Assembly: GCA_021203585.1 (NCBI GenBank)
Contig: JAJQAW010000387.1
Span: forward strand, 1 to 10,348
From: Rikenellaceae bacterium
GTDB lineage: Bacteria > Bacteroidota > Bacteroidia > Bacteroidales > Rikenellaceae
Direction of reading: 5' to 3'
DNA: 10,348 bases
This document shows, piece after piece, positions 1-6,423 of this stretch (its first letter is position 1; each line of letters begins with the position of its first letter). The position numbers and the translations under genes were made by a program. The notes under the pieces are model-generated. The model saw nothing but the letters and a program-made list of their open reading frames with translations. It made no database searches and had not been told where the DNA came from.

Positions 1-181
1 CTCGGGAACCATTGAGTCGGATCGATTTAATGGTGTTTAGACTGGCGTAAAAGTTGCTGAAACTCAAGTTATGTCTTGCCTTCTTAGGAGGGCAAGACAG
101 ACTTGGGCGTAGGTTCAACAATCCAGTCTAAGGCTCCCGAGGCCGACCACAGGGTGTTGTTCCTGCGCCCTGTTCATTTTT
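1..181 (+). ncRNA. Structured non-coding RNA, family not recognised (5' end may lie outside the window)
   Basis: No reading frame fits here, but the sequence folds into a well-paired plus-strand RNA. The base stem is CTCGGGA (1-7) with TCCCGAG (135-141). Inside it are a side hairpin of 12 pairs with a GAT triloop (arms 8-19 and 23-34, including two G-U pairs) and a long rod. The rod is 39-45 with 123-129 (7 perfect pairs), 53-61 with 114-122 (8 of 9, including one G-U), 63-69 with 101-107 (7 pairs, one G-U), and 73-80 with 91-98 at the tip (8 perfect pairs). An intrinsic terminator follows at 149-181. Side arm plus rod plus terminator indicates a stable small RNA. I could not match it to tmRNA, RNase P or SRP RNA signatures. 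A 6S-type RNA is possible but unproven. The RNA may begin before base 1. Confidence 0.6.
149..181 (+). terminator. Intrinsic terminator of the left-edge ncRNA
   Basis: ACAGGGTG (149-156) pairs with CGCCCTGT (166-173), 8 pairs including one G-U, around a 9-base loop. A T-tract at 177-181 follows after three bases. It lies immediately 3' of the folded RNA. Confidence 0.7.
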
Positions 182-626
182 GAGGATCGGTAGTTTTGTA
201 ATCCCTAGCCGTTTCAACGGCTGTCTGAAGGGATGCAGGATTTTAACCCGTAAAACTTGCGCTTATGAACACCCGAGCAAATCAAAACCAAGGACCCGTA
301 TGAAATGGTTTAAATCAATACCCCATCATCCAAAACTGGCTCTCAGAATCGCTCTCTCTGGACTTCCGTTTCTACCTTACACATTATCTTAGGGGTAAAA
401 GATGGATCGATTTGGCTGGCCAAAAATTTAAAACTGCGTTCCCGGAACTGAATTCCGGATGGATTCTCTCCGGTTCCCAGGGGGAATGTTCGCCGGGGAA
501 TACTGTCGGTTTGTGATCGAATCGTGCGGAAGGAAGCAAGGGGAAATTGTACAAAGAGGATAATGGTACATACTATATGTATAAAAGCGAACGGGAAGCT
601 CGGCATGGCAAGATACCGAAAAGAGA
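182..626. other. No recognisable gene; possible hairpins only
   Basis: No open frame here shows protein-family features. A compact hairpin stands at 201-234: AGCCGT (207-212) with ACGGCT (217-222), flanked by ATCCCT (201-206) and AGGGAT (229-234) with a one-sided 6-base bulge. A short inverted repeat TACATA-CTA-TATGTA is at 567-581. Neither has a T-tract. The region may carry the leader of a downstream small transcript or be simple intergenic DNA. Confidence 0.4.
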
Positions 627-732
627 TATTCTTTGCATTCGATGACAGGTATATTAAAGTAGGATACCGTTGCGTAACACGGTATTCATGACATCTCCTG
701 GCGGGCCTGCACTTGATCGTGCAGGCTTTTTT
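627..732 (+). ncRNA. Possible small transcript ending in a strong terminator
   Basis: A box resembling the Bacteroidota -7 element, TATTCTTTG (627-635), has three rather than two bases between TA and TTTG. It is followed by a 9-pair hairpin (662-670 with 679-687, one G-U) and then a near-ideal terminator (705-732). No plausible ORF lies between. This suggests a short RNA of about 90 nt starting near 642, but the promoter is imperfect and the transcript is inferred. Confidence 0.3.
705..732 (+). terminator. Strong intrinsic terminator
   Basis: GCCTGCAC (705-712) pairs perfectly with GTGCAGGC (719-726) around a 6-base loop, followed directly by six T (727-732). No protein gene precedes it on this strand, so it implies a non-coding transcript ending here. 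Confidence 0.8.
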
Positions 733-1000
733 AAAGGTTTAATGATCTGGTAATAAAATAAGTAATTGCATTCCCTGTGTTGCATGAAATGCAACGAATC
801 TTTCCTGTCGTCAAGCAGGTTTTTTTGAACTACCAACGTTTTTTAATCAGTTCGAATCGAGTTATTGTAGATGGGCAAACTTCCTAATTTAACCCCAGTT
901 CATAAAGTCATACTCCCTCGGGAAATTTTAGCGAACGGGTACGGTAACGAATCGTGTCTATGGGGGAGACTTATTTTGAGATTTTACTCGAACGATAAAA
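733..1000. other. Intergenic stretch with nothing recognisable
   Basis: Short frames exist on both strands but have no family features and no promoter of the local type. One plus-strand frame beginning at 871 runs into the antisense of the tRNA-Ser gene, which argues against it. Confidence 0.4.
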
Positions 1001-1003
1001 CTG

Positions 1004-1037
1004 AAAAACCGTTCAAATCTTACAATTTGAACGGTTT
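1004..1037 (-). terminator. Terminator of the tRNA-Ser transcript
   Basis: A perfect 13-bp inverted repeat (arms 1006-1018 and 1025-1037, 6-base loop). On the minus strand its distal arm runs into T residues (A at 1004-1008 on the plus strand), giving an intrinsic terminator 36 bases after the tRNA. Confidence 0.8.
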
Positions 1038-1073
1038 ACCTTTCATCGATCACCTTTTGGCTTTACTTTTCAG

Positions 1074-1160
1074 CGGAGGAAGGGGGATTCGAACCCCCGG
1101 TACGGTTGCCCGTACGTCAGTTTAGCAAACTGGTGGTTTCAGCCACTCACCCATCCCTCC
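1074..1160 (-). tRNA. tRNA-Ser (anticodon GCU)
   Basis: The minus strand folds as a class II tRNA. The acceptor stem pairs GGAGGGA with TTCCTCC (one G-U). The anticodon GCT is at 1124-1126, reading Ser codons AGC and AGU. There is a long variable arm (TACGG-GCAA-CCGTA) and a T-arm of GGGGG-TTCGAAT-CCCCC. The discriminator is G and no CCA is encoded, so CCA must be added after transcription. The gene has its own promoter at 1200-1230 and terminator at 1004-1037, so it is a complete unit even though prs lies upstream on the same strand. Confidence 0.95.
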
Positions 1161-1199
1161 TGACTCTGTTAAAACATACGGTTCGTTGTTTAACGAATG

Positions 1200-1230
1200 C
1201 AAATGTAGTACATTTTTTTATTTTGACAAA
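1200..1230 (-). promoter_or_regulatory. Promoter of tRNA-Ser (Bacteroidota TTTG-N19-TAnnTTTG type)
   Basis: On the minus strand, TTTG (plus 1227-1230) is followed after exactly 19 bases by TACATTTG (plus 1200-1207) and then C. This matches the known Bacteroides -33/-7 arrangement. Transcription would start near 1193, giving a leader of about 33 nt that contains a small hairpin (TTCGTT/AACGAA). Confidence 0.75.
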
Positions 1231-1250
1231 CAATTTTTTCTTTCCGGCCC

Positions 1251-2192
1251 TTAGAAAATAAAGCGGGAACTGATTTCCTGATAGTTGTATACCCGGTTGA
1301 TGACATCGGCAAAGATGTCGGCTACCGAAAGAACGGTAAATTTGGACGTATCCGCATCCTTCTTTAACGAGATGGTATCGGTAACGATGATCTCTTTCAG
1401 CGCACTACGATTGATTCGGTCATAGGCCGGACCGGAAAGTACGGGGTGCGTAACGACGGCCCGTACGGTCGCCGCTCCTTTTTCCTTCATCATATCGGCT
1501 GCTTTGGTGATGGTACCGGCCGTGTCGATCATGTCGTCTATGACGATCACGTCCTTTCCTTCCACCTCTCCGATGACGGTCATATGGCCGATCACATTGG
1601 CTTTTTCCCGTTGCTTGTGGCAAATCACCATCGGGGTTTTCAGGTAGCTGGCGTAGGCATTAGCCCGTTTTACCCCTCCCATATCGGGAGCGGCGATCAC
1701 CAGGTTTTCACTTTTGAGGCTCTGGATGTACGGAGCGAAAATTCCACTGGCATAGAGGTGATCTACCGGAATGTCGAAAAATCCCTGAATCTGGTCGGCG
1801 TGCAGGTCCATGGTCATAATCCGGTCTACCCCGGCCGCACGCAACAGATTGGCTACCAGCTTGGCGCCGATCGAAACCCGTGGACGGTCCTTGCGGTCCT
1901 GTCGTGCCCATCCGAAATAGGGGATCACCGCGATCACACGGTACGCCGAGGCGCGGTGAGCGGCGTCGATCATCAGCAGCAGTTCCATCAGGTTCTCCGC
2001 AGGCGGAAAGGTCGATTGCACAATAAATACGGTGCAACCGCGGATGCTTTCATTGTAGGCAGGTTGAAATTCGCCGTCGCTGAATTCGAGTACGGACGAA
2101 TCTCCCAGTTCCTGACCATAACTGCGGACAATTTGTTCTGCCAGATAACGGGATTCCCGGCACGCGAAGAATTTAATTTTATGGATGGCCAT
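1251..2192 (-). CDS. prs: Ribose-phosphate pyrophosphokinase (PRPP synthetase)
   Basis: Transfers pyrophosphate from ATP to ribose 5-phosphate to make PRPP, the cytoplasmic precursor of purines, pyrimidines, NAD, histidine and tryptophan. The product has 313 residues, the usual class I length. Visible motifs are the ATP-site segment FGWARQDRK (93-101; many relatives have Tyr where this has Trp96), the metal and substrate signature DLHADQIQGFF (129-139), and the PRPP-binding loop IDDMIDTAGT (218-227). The ATG at 2190-2192 fits the family N-terminus. The gene is 46 bases downstream of engB on the same strand. A TAATTTCG box in that gap is one mismatch from a -7 element, so prs may be read with engB or from its own weak promoter. 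No terminator is visible before the tRNA-Ser promoter, so read-through into the tRNA is possible. Confidence 0.97.
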   Translation of the reverse strand: MAIHKIKFFACRESRYLAEQIVRSYGQELGDSSVLEFSDGEFQPAYNESIRGCTVFIVQSTFPPAENLMELLLMIDAAHRASAYRVIAVIPYFGWARQDRKDRPRVSIGAKLVANLLRAAGVDRIMTMDLHADQIQGFFDIPVDHLYASGIFAPYIQSLKSENLVIAAPDMGGVKRANAYASYLKTPMVICHKQREKANVIGHMTVIGEVEGKDVIVIDDMIDTAGTITKAADMMKEKGAATVRAVVTHPVLSGPAYDRINRSALKEIIVTDTISLKKDADTSKFTVLSVADIFADVINRVYNYQEISSRFIF

Positions 2193-2238
2193 GATCGTTT
2201 TTTGGTTCAGTTGTAATTCGGGTGCGAAATTAGTAATT

Positions 2239-2859
2239 TTATTCCATTGTTGACTCTCCCGATACCGAGTCCAGACAATTTTCGATAAAGGTCAGGATTT
2301 CCTCCCTTCCGGTTTTTTTTTCGGAGGAGGATACCAGCATGGGAGGCAGTTCTTCCCAGCTGTGACGCAAAAACCGTTCATAGCGGGCCAGGTGGGACTG
2401 GGTCTGGTTTTGTGATTTCAGTTTGTCGATTTTGGTGAAAATCAGGGCAAAGGAGATCCCTTTTTCTCCCAGTAATTGAATAAATTCCACATCGATTTTT
2501 TGTGGTTCCAACCGACTGTCGATCAGCACGAATAAACAGACCATTTGCGGCCGGTTTTCGATGTAATCGAGTATGATTCTGGAAAAAGTGCTTCGCTCGC
2601 TTTTGGAAACCCGGGCGTAACCATACCCTGGAAGATCGACTAGGTACCACTGGTGATTGATCAGAAAGTGGTTAATCAAGCGTGTTTTACCAGGCGTTCC
2701 GGATACTTTGGCCAACCCTTTGTGGTTGGTGAGCATATTGATCAACGAGGATTTTCCGACATTGGATCGGCCGATAAAGGCAAATTCGGGAATGCCGTCC
2801 GCCGGACATTGACTGCTTTTGGCACTGCTGCATCGGAAAGTGGCGGAGGTAATTTTCAT
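2239..2859 (-). CDS. engB: Ribosome biogenesis GTP-binding protein EngB (YihA/YsxC)
   Basis: A TRAFAC-class GTPase needed for late assembly of the large ribosomal subunit; cytoplasmic. With the start at 2859 the protein has 206 residues, typical for the family. G motifs are in order: G1 GRSNVGKSS (30-38), the switch I segment SGTPGKT (53-59), G3 DLPGYG (75-80), G4 TKID (142-145) and G5 SSSE (177-180). A longer frame reaches back to 3012. A promoter-like box at 2879-2886 would place transcription start near 2872, so only the ATGs at 2865 and 2859 are usable. The start at 2859 gives MKITSATF, which fits related proteins best. The 5' leader would be only about 13 nt and I see no Shine-Dalgarno. 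prs follows 46 bases downstream. Confidence 0.95.
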   Translation of the reverse strand: MKITSATFRCSSAKSSQCPADGIPEFAFIGRSNVGKSSLINMLTNHKGLAKVSGTPGKTRLINHFLINHQWYLVDLPGYGYARVSKSERSTFSRIILDYIENRPQMVCLFVLIDSRLEPQKIDVEFIQLLGEKGISFALIFTKIDKLKSQNQTQSHLARYERFLRHSWEELPPMLVSSSEKKTGREEILTFIENCLDSVSGESTME

Positions 2860-2878
2860 GAGCATCGATTTTCGGGTG

Positions 2879-2886
2879 CAAAGATA
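2879..2886 (-). promoter_or_regulatory. -7 promoter element of engB
   Basis: The minus strand reads TATCTTTG followed by C, a match to TAnnTTTG, with a predicted start about 7 bases before the first engB ATG. No good TTTG -33 box is seen at the expected distance. The same octamer precedes rarA and the PPOX gene. Confidence 0.6.
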
Positions 2887-3174
2887 ACAAATCTTGCCGA
2901 GATTGGAATCGTGGAAAATGACCTTGCGCGGATACTTTACTTTTCCTGCACCCGAGAACTTCGGGGGAGCCCTACCGTTCCGAAAGATTCCCTTAAGACC
3001 GTCTTTTCCCACGGCTGGACAGCCAGAGCTCCATCACGGAAGAGGGGGCACGTTCAGTCATCGGCCCACAAGCGTAAAGGAGCGGTCGTTAAAATTCCAT
3101 ACCCAACGGAGATCGCTCGGAACAGAGCGATTTCGGGAGGGAAGCGGCGGGCAAATAAAAAGAGGGCAAAAGGG
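2887..3174. other. Intergenic region between divergent engB and osmC
   Basis: No credible gene. Frames crossing this stretch are antisense continuations of engB or osmC. Small hairpins occur (ATCGCTC with GAGCGAT around 3112-3131; CCCGA with TCGGG near 2952-2967) without T-tracts. The regulatory elements recognised are at the two edges: the engB promoter at 2879-2886 and the osmC promoter at 3175-3202. Confidence 0.4.
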
Positions 3175-3202
3175 TTTGATTCGCGCATAAATAGTATATT
3201 TG
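3175..3202 (+). promoter_or_regulatory. Promoter of the osmC-like gene
   Basis: TATATTTG (3195-3202) matches TAnnTTTG. TTTG at 3175-3178 could be the -33 box, although the 16-base spacer is shorter than the usual 19 or so. Predicted start near 3209, about 33 bases before the ATG. Confidence 0.55.
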
Positions 3203-3241
3203 TTTTGGTAAAAACAGGTTTACCCTTAAACTTTGAATGGT

Positions 3242-3653
3242 ATGGTAACAACAGTAGTAGCGGTGTACCAAGGCGATTTACGAACTTTGGCCACCCATTT
3301 GCAATCGGGTACCCGGTTGACCATGGATGCACCCACGGATAATCACGGCAAGGGAGAGAGCTTTTCACCCACGGATTTGGTCGCTACCGCTTTAGGGGGG
3401 GTGTATGGCTACCATTATGGGAATTTCCGCGCAAACTCATGGTTTCGACATCGAAGGTACGCGGATGGAAATCACCAAGGTCATGGCCAGCGAGCCGCGC
3501 CGGATCGCGGAAATTCGCGTTGAGTTCTTCTTTCCCCGGGATTACGATCCCGAAACCCGAAGAATCATCGAACTATGTGGAAAACAATGTCCGGTCGGTC
3601 ATAGTTTGCATCCGGATTTATTCCAACATGTGATTTACCATTACGGGGAATAA
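3242..3653 (+). pseudogene. OsmC/Ohr-family peroxide-reducing protein, apparent frameshift in a G7 run
   Basis: OsmC-family proteins reduce organic or fatty-acid hydroperoxides in the cytoplasm using two cysteines. The ATG at 3242 opens MVTTVVAVYQGDLRT and the frame is family-like to ALGG (residue 53). The direct frame then turns unrelated and stops at 3523. Dropping one G from the seven at 3395-3401 restores an unbroken family sequence to the TAA at 3651-3653: 136 residues, the normal length, with Cys54 in GGCMATIMG and Cys116 in QCPVGHSLHPDL. The break is exactly before the Cys54 codon TGT (3402-3404). Coding character is intact on both sides, so this could be a homopolymer sequencing error, a recent mutation, a phase-variable tract, or slippage during expression. 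As written, the product is 93 residues without either key Cys. A TTG start at 3233 is in frame but less likely. Confidence 0.8.
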
Positions 3654-3824
3654 AGCCGGCCATCCTCTTTCATTTTTTCGACGTCGCTTACCTCCTCCCG
3701 GTCCGACAATCTTCAAGGCTGCAGAAGATGCAGTTTGTCTGCTTCGGGAGAAAGGCGGCGTTATTTTATGGTCTCTCTTCGATAAAAGCGAATTCCCGAA
3801 TAAGTAAAACGGGGTTATTTCCGT

Positions 3825-3832
3825 TATCTTTG
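3825..3832 (+). promoter_or_regulatory. -7 promoter element of rarA
   Basis: TATCTTTG followed by C matches TAnnTTTG. Transcription would start near 3839, about 15 bases before the ATG at 3854, which rules out the longer in-frame start at 3728. No clear -33 TTTG is seen. Confidence 0.6.
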
Positions 3833-3853
3833 CATCTGATACGGAGAAATAGT

Positions 3854-5134
3854 ATGCAAACCCATATTCCGCTGGCCGAACGCCTGCGACCCAAAAACTT
3901 AGACGAGTACATCGGTCAGGAACACCTGGTCGGTAAAGACGGGGTATTCCGGCGATTTATCGAAACCGGAAACGTACCCTCCTTTATCCTATGGGGTCCT
4001 CCCGGAGTAGGGAAGACTACCCTCGCGCAGCTGGTGGCTCATGCGTTGGAACGACCGTTGTTTACGCTGAGCGCTGTAAATGCCGGGGTGAAAGATGTCC
4101 GGGAGGTGATCGAAAAAGCCAAAGCACAGCGATTTTTCAATACCCGTTCCCCTTTTTTGTTTATCGATGAGATTCACCGATTCAACAAATCCCAACAGGA
4201 TTCTCTATTGGGAGCGGTCGAGCAGGGAATCATTACACTGATCGGAGCGACTACCGAAAATCCCTCGTTCGAAGTGATATCCCCGCTGCTCTCCCGTTGC
4301 CAGGTCTATGTCCTCAAATCAATGGATTCTGCGCAATTGGAAACGCTGCTGGACCGCGCCATCGCAGAAGACCCCATACTCAAGAAGCGGGGGGTAGAAG
4401 TCCGGCAAACCGAAGCATTATTCACTTTCTCGGGCGGTGATGCCCGTAAACTGCTCAATATTTTGGACATTTTGAGCAATGCCACCGAAGGAAAAATCAT
4501 CATCGACGATCGGAATATTACCGACTGCCTACAGCAAAACATTGCGCTGTACGACAAAAACGGGGAACAACATTACGATGTGATTTCGGCCTTCATCAAA
4601 TCGGTGCGCGGAAGCGACCCGCAGGCGGCTATCTATTACCTGGCCCGAATGATCGCCGGGAGCGAGGATCCCAAATTCATTGCCCGACGGCTGGTCATTT
4701 TGGCTGCCGAAGATATCGGTCTGGCCAATCCCAATGCGCTGCTACTGGCCAATGCTTGTTTCGAAACCATTCATAAAATCGGTATGCCCGAAGGCAGAAT
4801 ACCGCTTGCCGAAGCTACCATCTACTTGGCTACCAGTCCTAAAAGTAATGCAGCCTACCTGGCGATCGATGAGGCACTATCTTTGGTGCAACGGGATACG
4901 GCCAACCGTCCGGTTCCCCTTCATTTGCGCAATTCGCCCACCCGATTGATGAAGGAACTGGATTACGGGAAGGATTACAAATATGCCCACAGTTTTCAGG
5001 GGAATTTTACCGAGCAGGAATTCCTGCCCGAAGGCCTGGAGGGAAGACGATTTTATACCCCGGGAGATAACCCCAAAGAACGGGAGATCGAGCGGAGGAT
5101 GGAAGAACTGTGGAAGGGAAAATACGCTAAATAG
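3854..5134 (+). CDS. rarA: Replication-associated recombination protein A (RarA/MgsA AAA+ ATPase)
   Basis: A clamp-loader-like AAA+ ATPase that acts at stalled replication forks and single-stranded gaps (the MgsA/WRNIP1 family). With the ATG at 3854 it has 426 residues, close to the usual 420-450. Visible motifs are the N-terminal [20 protein letters not shown] (6-25), Walker A GPPGVGKT (48-55), Walker B FIDEIHRF (103-110), sensor 1 GATTENPSF (131-139), an arginine-finger region LLSRC (145-149) and sensor 2 GGDARKLLN (194-202). The C-terminal tetramerisation and lid region includes EDIGLANP (286-293) and [21 protein letters not shown] (from 360). An in-frame extension back to 3728 is rejected because the promoter lies inside it. 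The YqaA-like gene follows after 6 bases, so the two are probably co-transcribed. Confidence 0.96.
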   Translation: MQTHIPLAERLRPKNLDEYIGQEHLVGKDGVFRRFIETGNVPSFILWGPPGVGKTTLAQLVAHALERPLFTLSAVNAGVKDVREVIEKAKAQRFFNTRSPFLFIDEIHRFNKSQQDSLLGAVEQGIITLIGATTENPSFEVISPLLSRCQVYVLKSMDSAQLETLLDRAIAEDPILKKRGVEVRQTEALFTFSGGDARKLLNILDILSNATEGKIIIDDRNITDCLQQNIALYDKNGEQHYDVISAFIKSVRGSDPQAAIYYLARMIAGSEDPKFIARRLVILAAEDIGLANPNALLLANACFETIHKIGMPEGRIPLAEATIYLATSPKSNAAYLAIDEALSLVQRDTANRPVPLHLRNSPTRLMKELDYGKDYKYAHSFQGNFTEQEFLPEGLEGRRFYTPGDNPKEREIERRMEELWKGKYAK

Positions 5135-5140
5135 GAGTTT

Positions 5141-5596
5141 ATGGAATGGCTGGAATCATTGGGGTATATCGGTCTGTTTCTCGGAACGCTTTTGGCGGCC
5201 ACCATCATTCCGTTCAGTTCGGATATTTTGTTGATTGCCTTGTTGGCTACCGGTGCCGACCCGGTACTGTCCGTGCTGGTGGCCTCCGCCGGGAACTGGA
5301 CCGGAGGCATGATCTCCTACTACATGGGGCGTCTCGGTAAATGGGAATGGCTTCAAAAGTGGTTTAAGATCAAACCCGAAACTCTCCAAAAGCAAAAAGC
5401 CCGGATCGATAAATACGGCAGCACGCTGGCGTTCTTCTCCTGGTTGCCCGGCATCGGGGATATCCTGGCGATCGGATTGGGATTTTACAAAGTCAATGCC
5501 CGCAAAGTGGCTTTATTTATGTTGATCGGTAAAAGCGCCCGATTTGTATTGTGGGGGATTCTTTACCACTATGCCCAACCGTTTTTCCTGCAATAG
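5141..5596 (+). CDS. YqaA/DedA-family (SNARE-associated/VTT domain) inner-membrane protein
   Basis: A 151-residue, hydrophobic protein of the YqaA branch of the DedA superfamily. These are membrane proteins linked to lipid or ion transport and envelope homeostasis; the substrate of this branch is not established. A re-entrant-type segment near the N-terminus (about 5-38, with LLAATIIPFSSDILLIALL) is followed by an Asn/Gly-rich segment, SAGNWTGGMISYYMGRLGK (49-67). A basic cytoplasmic stretch leads to the SWLPGIGDILAIGLGFYKVN segment (about 100-119), the counterpart of the family's SWLP-GD motif, then a final hydrophobic helix. It starts 6 bases after rarA; AGGAG stands only 3 bases before the ATG, too close for a normal Shine-Dalgarno, so translation may couple to rarA. 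It is followed by a terminator at 5597-5635. Confidence 0.88.
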   Translation: MEWLESLGYIGLFLGTLLAATIIPFSSDILLIALLATGADPVLSVLVASAGNWTGGMISYYMGRLGKWEWLQKWFKIKPETLQKQKARIDKYGSTLAFFSWLPGIGDILAIGLGFYKVNARKVALFMLIGKSARFVLWGILYHYAQPFFLQ

Positions 5597-5635
5597 GCGG
5601 GAAAATACCCCGAGTGAGTTTTCCCCGCTTGTTTT
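5597..5635 (+). terminator. Terminator of the rarA-yqaA unit
   Basis: GCGGGAAAA (5597-5605) pairs with TTTTCCCCGC (5619-5628), with one bulged C, followed by TTGTTTT (5629-5635). It starts immediately after the stop codon of the membrane-protein gene. Confidence 0.65.
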
Positions 5636-5755
5636 ATGGAAATGAACGGTTTGCGGATTTCGTACGATTCTCTCTTGCGGGTCGCTACCCTTTTGTCGGA
5701 GTACTGGAAAGGATGGGGAAGGATAAAATCCCGAGTAAGTGCGAAAATACCGGGA

Positions 5756-5806
5756 AGTCCTGCATTAAAAAGGTTCCTACAATGGGAACCTTTTTAATGC
5801 AGGACT
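5756..5806. terminator. 22-bp perfect palindrome, probable bidirectional terminator
   Basis: Arms 5756-5777 and 5785-5806 are perfect inverted copies around a 7-base loop. The centre is A5-GGTTCC-loop-GGAACC-T5, the form expected of a terminator that works in both directions. It lies between the end of the plus-strand rarA-yqaA unit and the end of the minus-strand PPOX gene (48 bases from its stop). The pairing extends another 11 bp beyond the A/T tracts on each side, longer than a terminator requires. Confidence 0.7.
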
Positions 5807-5853
5807 CTTTGAACCGTAACCACAGCCTTACCGCGCAACAACCGCCGGGAGGG

Positions 5854-6276
5854 TTATTCGGCGGATTTCAAAGGAGTCGATTCCTGCGGTTGCGGAGAAG
5901 CCATGGAGTAAAGGTCGGCTTGGCCTTCCGTGATGGACACGGCTACCAAAGTATCGTTCTTTTCGTCCCCGTACACCGCCTTCAAGGCTGGCATCGTTTC
6001 AAATATACGGCGATTGGCCTCCTGGCTTTTGAATAATTTTACCTTTCCCCAAACCCGCATCCAGGTACCCTGCTCGGGTTGGAATGCACAAATTTCCAGG
6101 TAAGGATTCTTTTCCAATTGGCGGTATACCTCTTTGGTATCGTTGATTCCCAGCGAGAGTTTTTCCTCGAATTCGTACACCAGACTGAACGGACGAACCT
6201 TCGGACGGTTGTTCTGATCGACCGTAGCCACATAAAAGGCCGGAACGGCACGCAAATACTCGATAATTTTTTCCAT
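5854..6276 (-). CDS. Pyridoxamine 5'-phosphate oxidase-fold (PPOX) family protein, probable flavin binder
   Basis: A 140-residue single-domain protein of the PPOX-like split-barrel family, whose members bind FMN, F420 or haem; the substrate here is unknown. The N-terminus MEKIIEYLRAVPAFYVATVDQNNRPKVRPFSL (from 1) is the typical first helix and strand pair with the PKVRPF signature. GINDTKEVYRQLEKNPYLEICAF (about 59-81) and WMRVWGKVKLF (about 90-100) are the other family blocks. The last 20 residues are polar and probably disordered. The frame opens further upstream at 6330, but a promoter box at 6306-6313 lies within that extension, so the ATG at 6276 is chosen. It is divergent from the MscS gene and convergent with the YqaA-like gene. 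It is not PdxH itself, which is longer. Confidence 0.85.
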   Translation of the reverse strand: MEKIIEYLRAVPAFYVATVDQNNRPKVRPFSLVYEFEEKLSLGINDTKEVYRQLEKNPYLEICAFQPEQGTWMRVWGKVKLFKSQEANRRIFETMPALKAVYGDEKNDTLVAVSITEGQADLYSMASPQPQESTPLKSAE

Positions 6277-6305
6277 ACTTCCATTTTTTAACGGTTTGCA
6301 GTCTT

Positions 6306-6313
6306 CAAAGATA
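6306..6313 (-). promoter_or_regulatory. -7 promoter element of the PPOX gene
   Basis: The minus strand reads TATCTTTG, a match to TAnnTTTG. The predicted transcript start near 6299 leaves a 23-nt leader before the ATG at 6276. A -33 TTTG is not seen at the usual spacing. Confidence 0.6.
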
Positions 6314-6391
6314 AGAAAAACCCTGTGCAAAAAACTTGCCGGAAAATCCGAAAGCGGCCGATTCGCGTTTCATGGAATCGAGGATTTTGAT

Positions 6392-6399
6392 TACTTTTG
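6392..6399 (+). promoter_or_regulatory. -7 promoter element of the MscS-family gene
   Basis: TACTTTTG matches TAnnTTTG, with the start of transcription predicted near 6406, 18 bases before the ATG at 6424. It overlaps an upstream TTG codon at 6397 and so argues against that codon as a start. Confidence 0.55.
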
Positions 6400-6423
6400 G
6401 GCGACAAACCAATACCGACTTTC

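Noticed and set aside
1..181. tmRNA or RNase P RNA as identity of the left-edge RNA
   Set aside because: No tRNA-like acceptor and tag frame for tmRNA, and none of the conserved RNase P core strings are present.
343..606. 87-residue minus-strand open frame
   Set aside because: No recognisable domain, no local-type promoter; composition reads as chance translation.
871..1125. 84-residue plus-strand open frame
   Set aside because: Runs through the tRNA-Ser terminator and antisense of the tRNA gene.
1446..2216. 256-residue plus-strand open frame
   Set aside because: Entirely antisense to prs, whose family motifs are complete; the opposite frame has no domain features.
2860..3012. 51-codon N-terminal extension of engB
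   Set aside because: The engB promoter box at 2879-2886 lies inside it; the extension has no family similarity.
2653..3342. 229-residue plus-strand open frame
   Set aside because: Antisense to engB and then out of frame with osmC; no family features and no promoter.
3728..3853. 42-codon N-terminal extension of rarA
   Set aside because: The -7 promoter box lies inside it, and the RarA family N-terminus begins at 3854.
5551..6036. 161-residue plus-strand open frame
   Set aside because: Overlaps the end of the YqaA-like gene, a terminator, the palindrome and the antisense of the PPOX gene.
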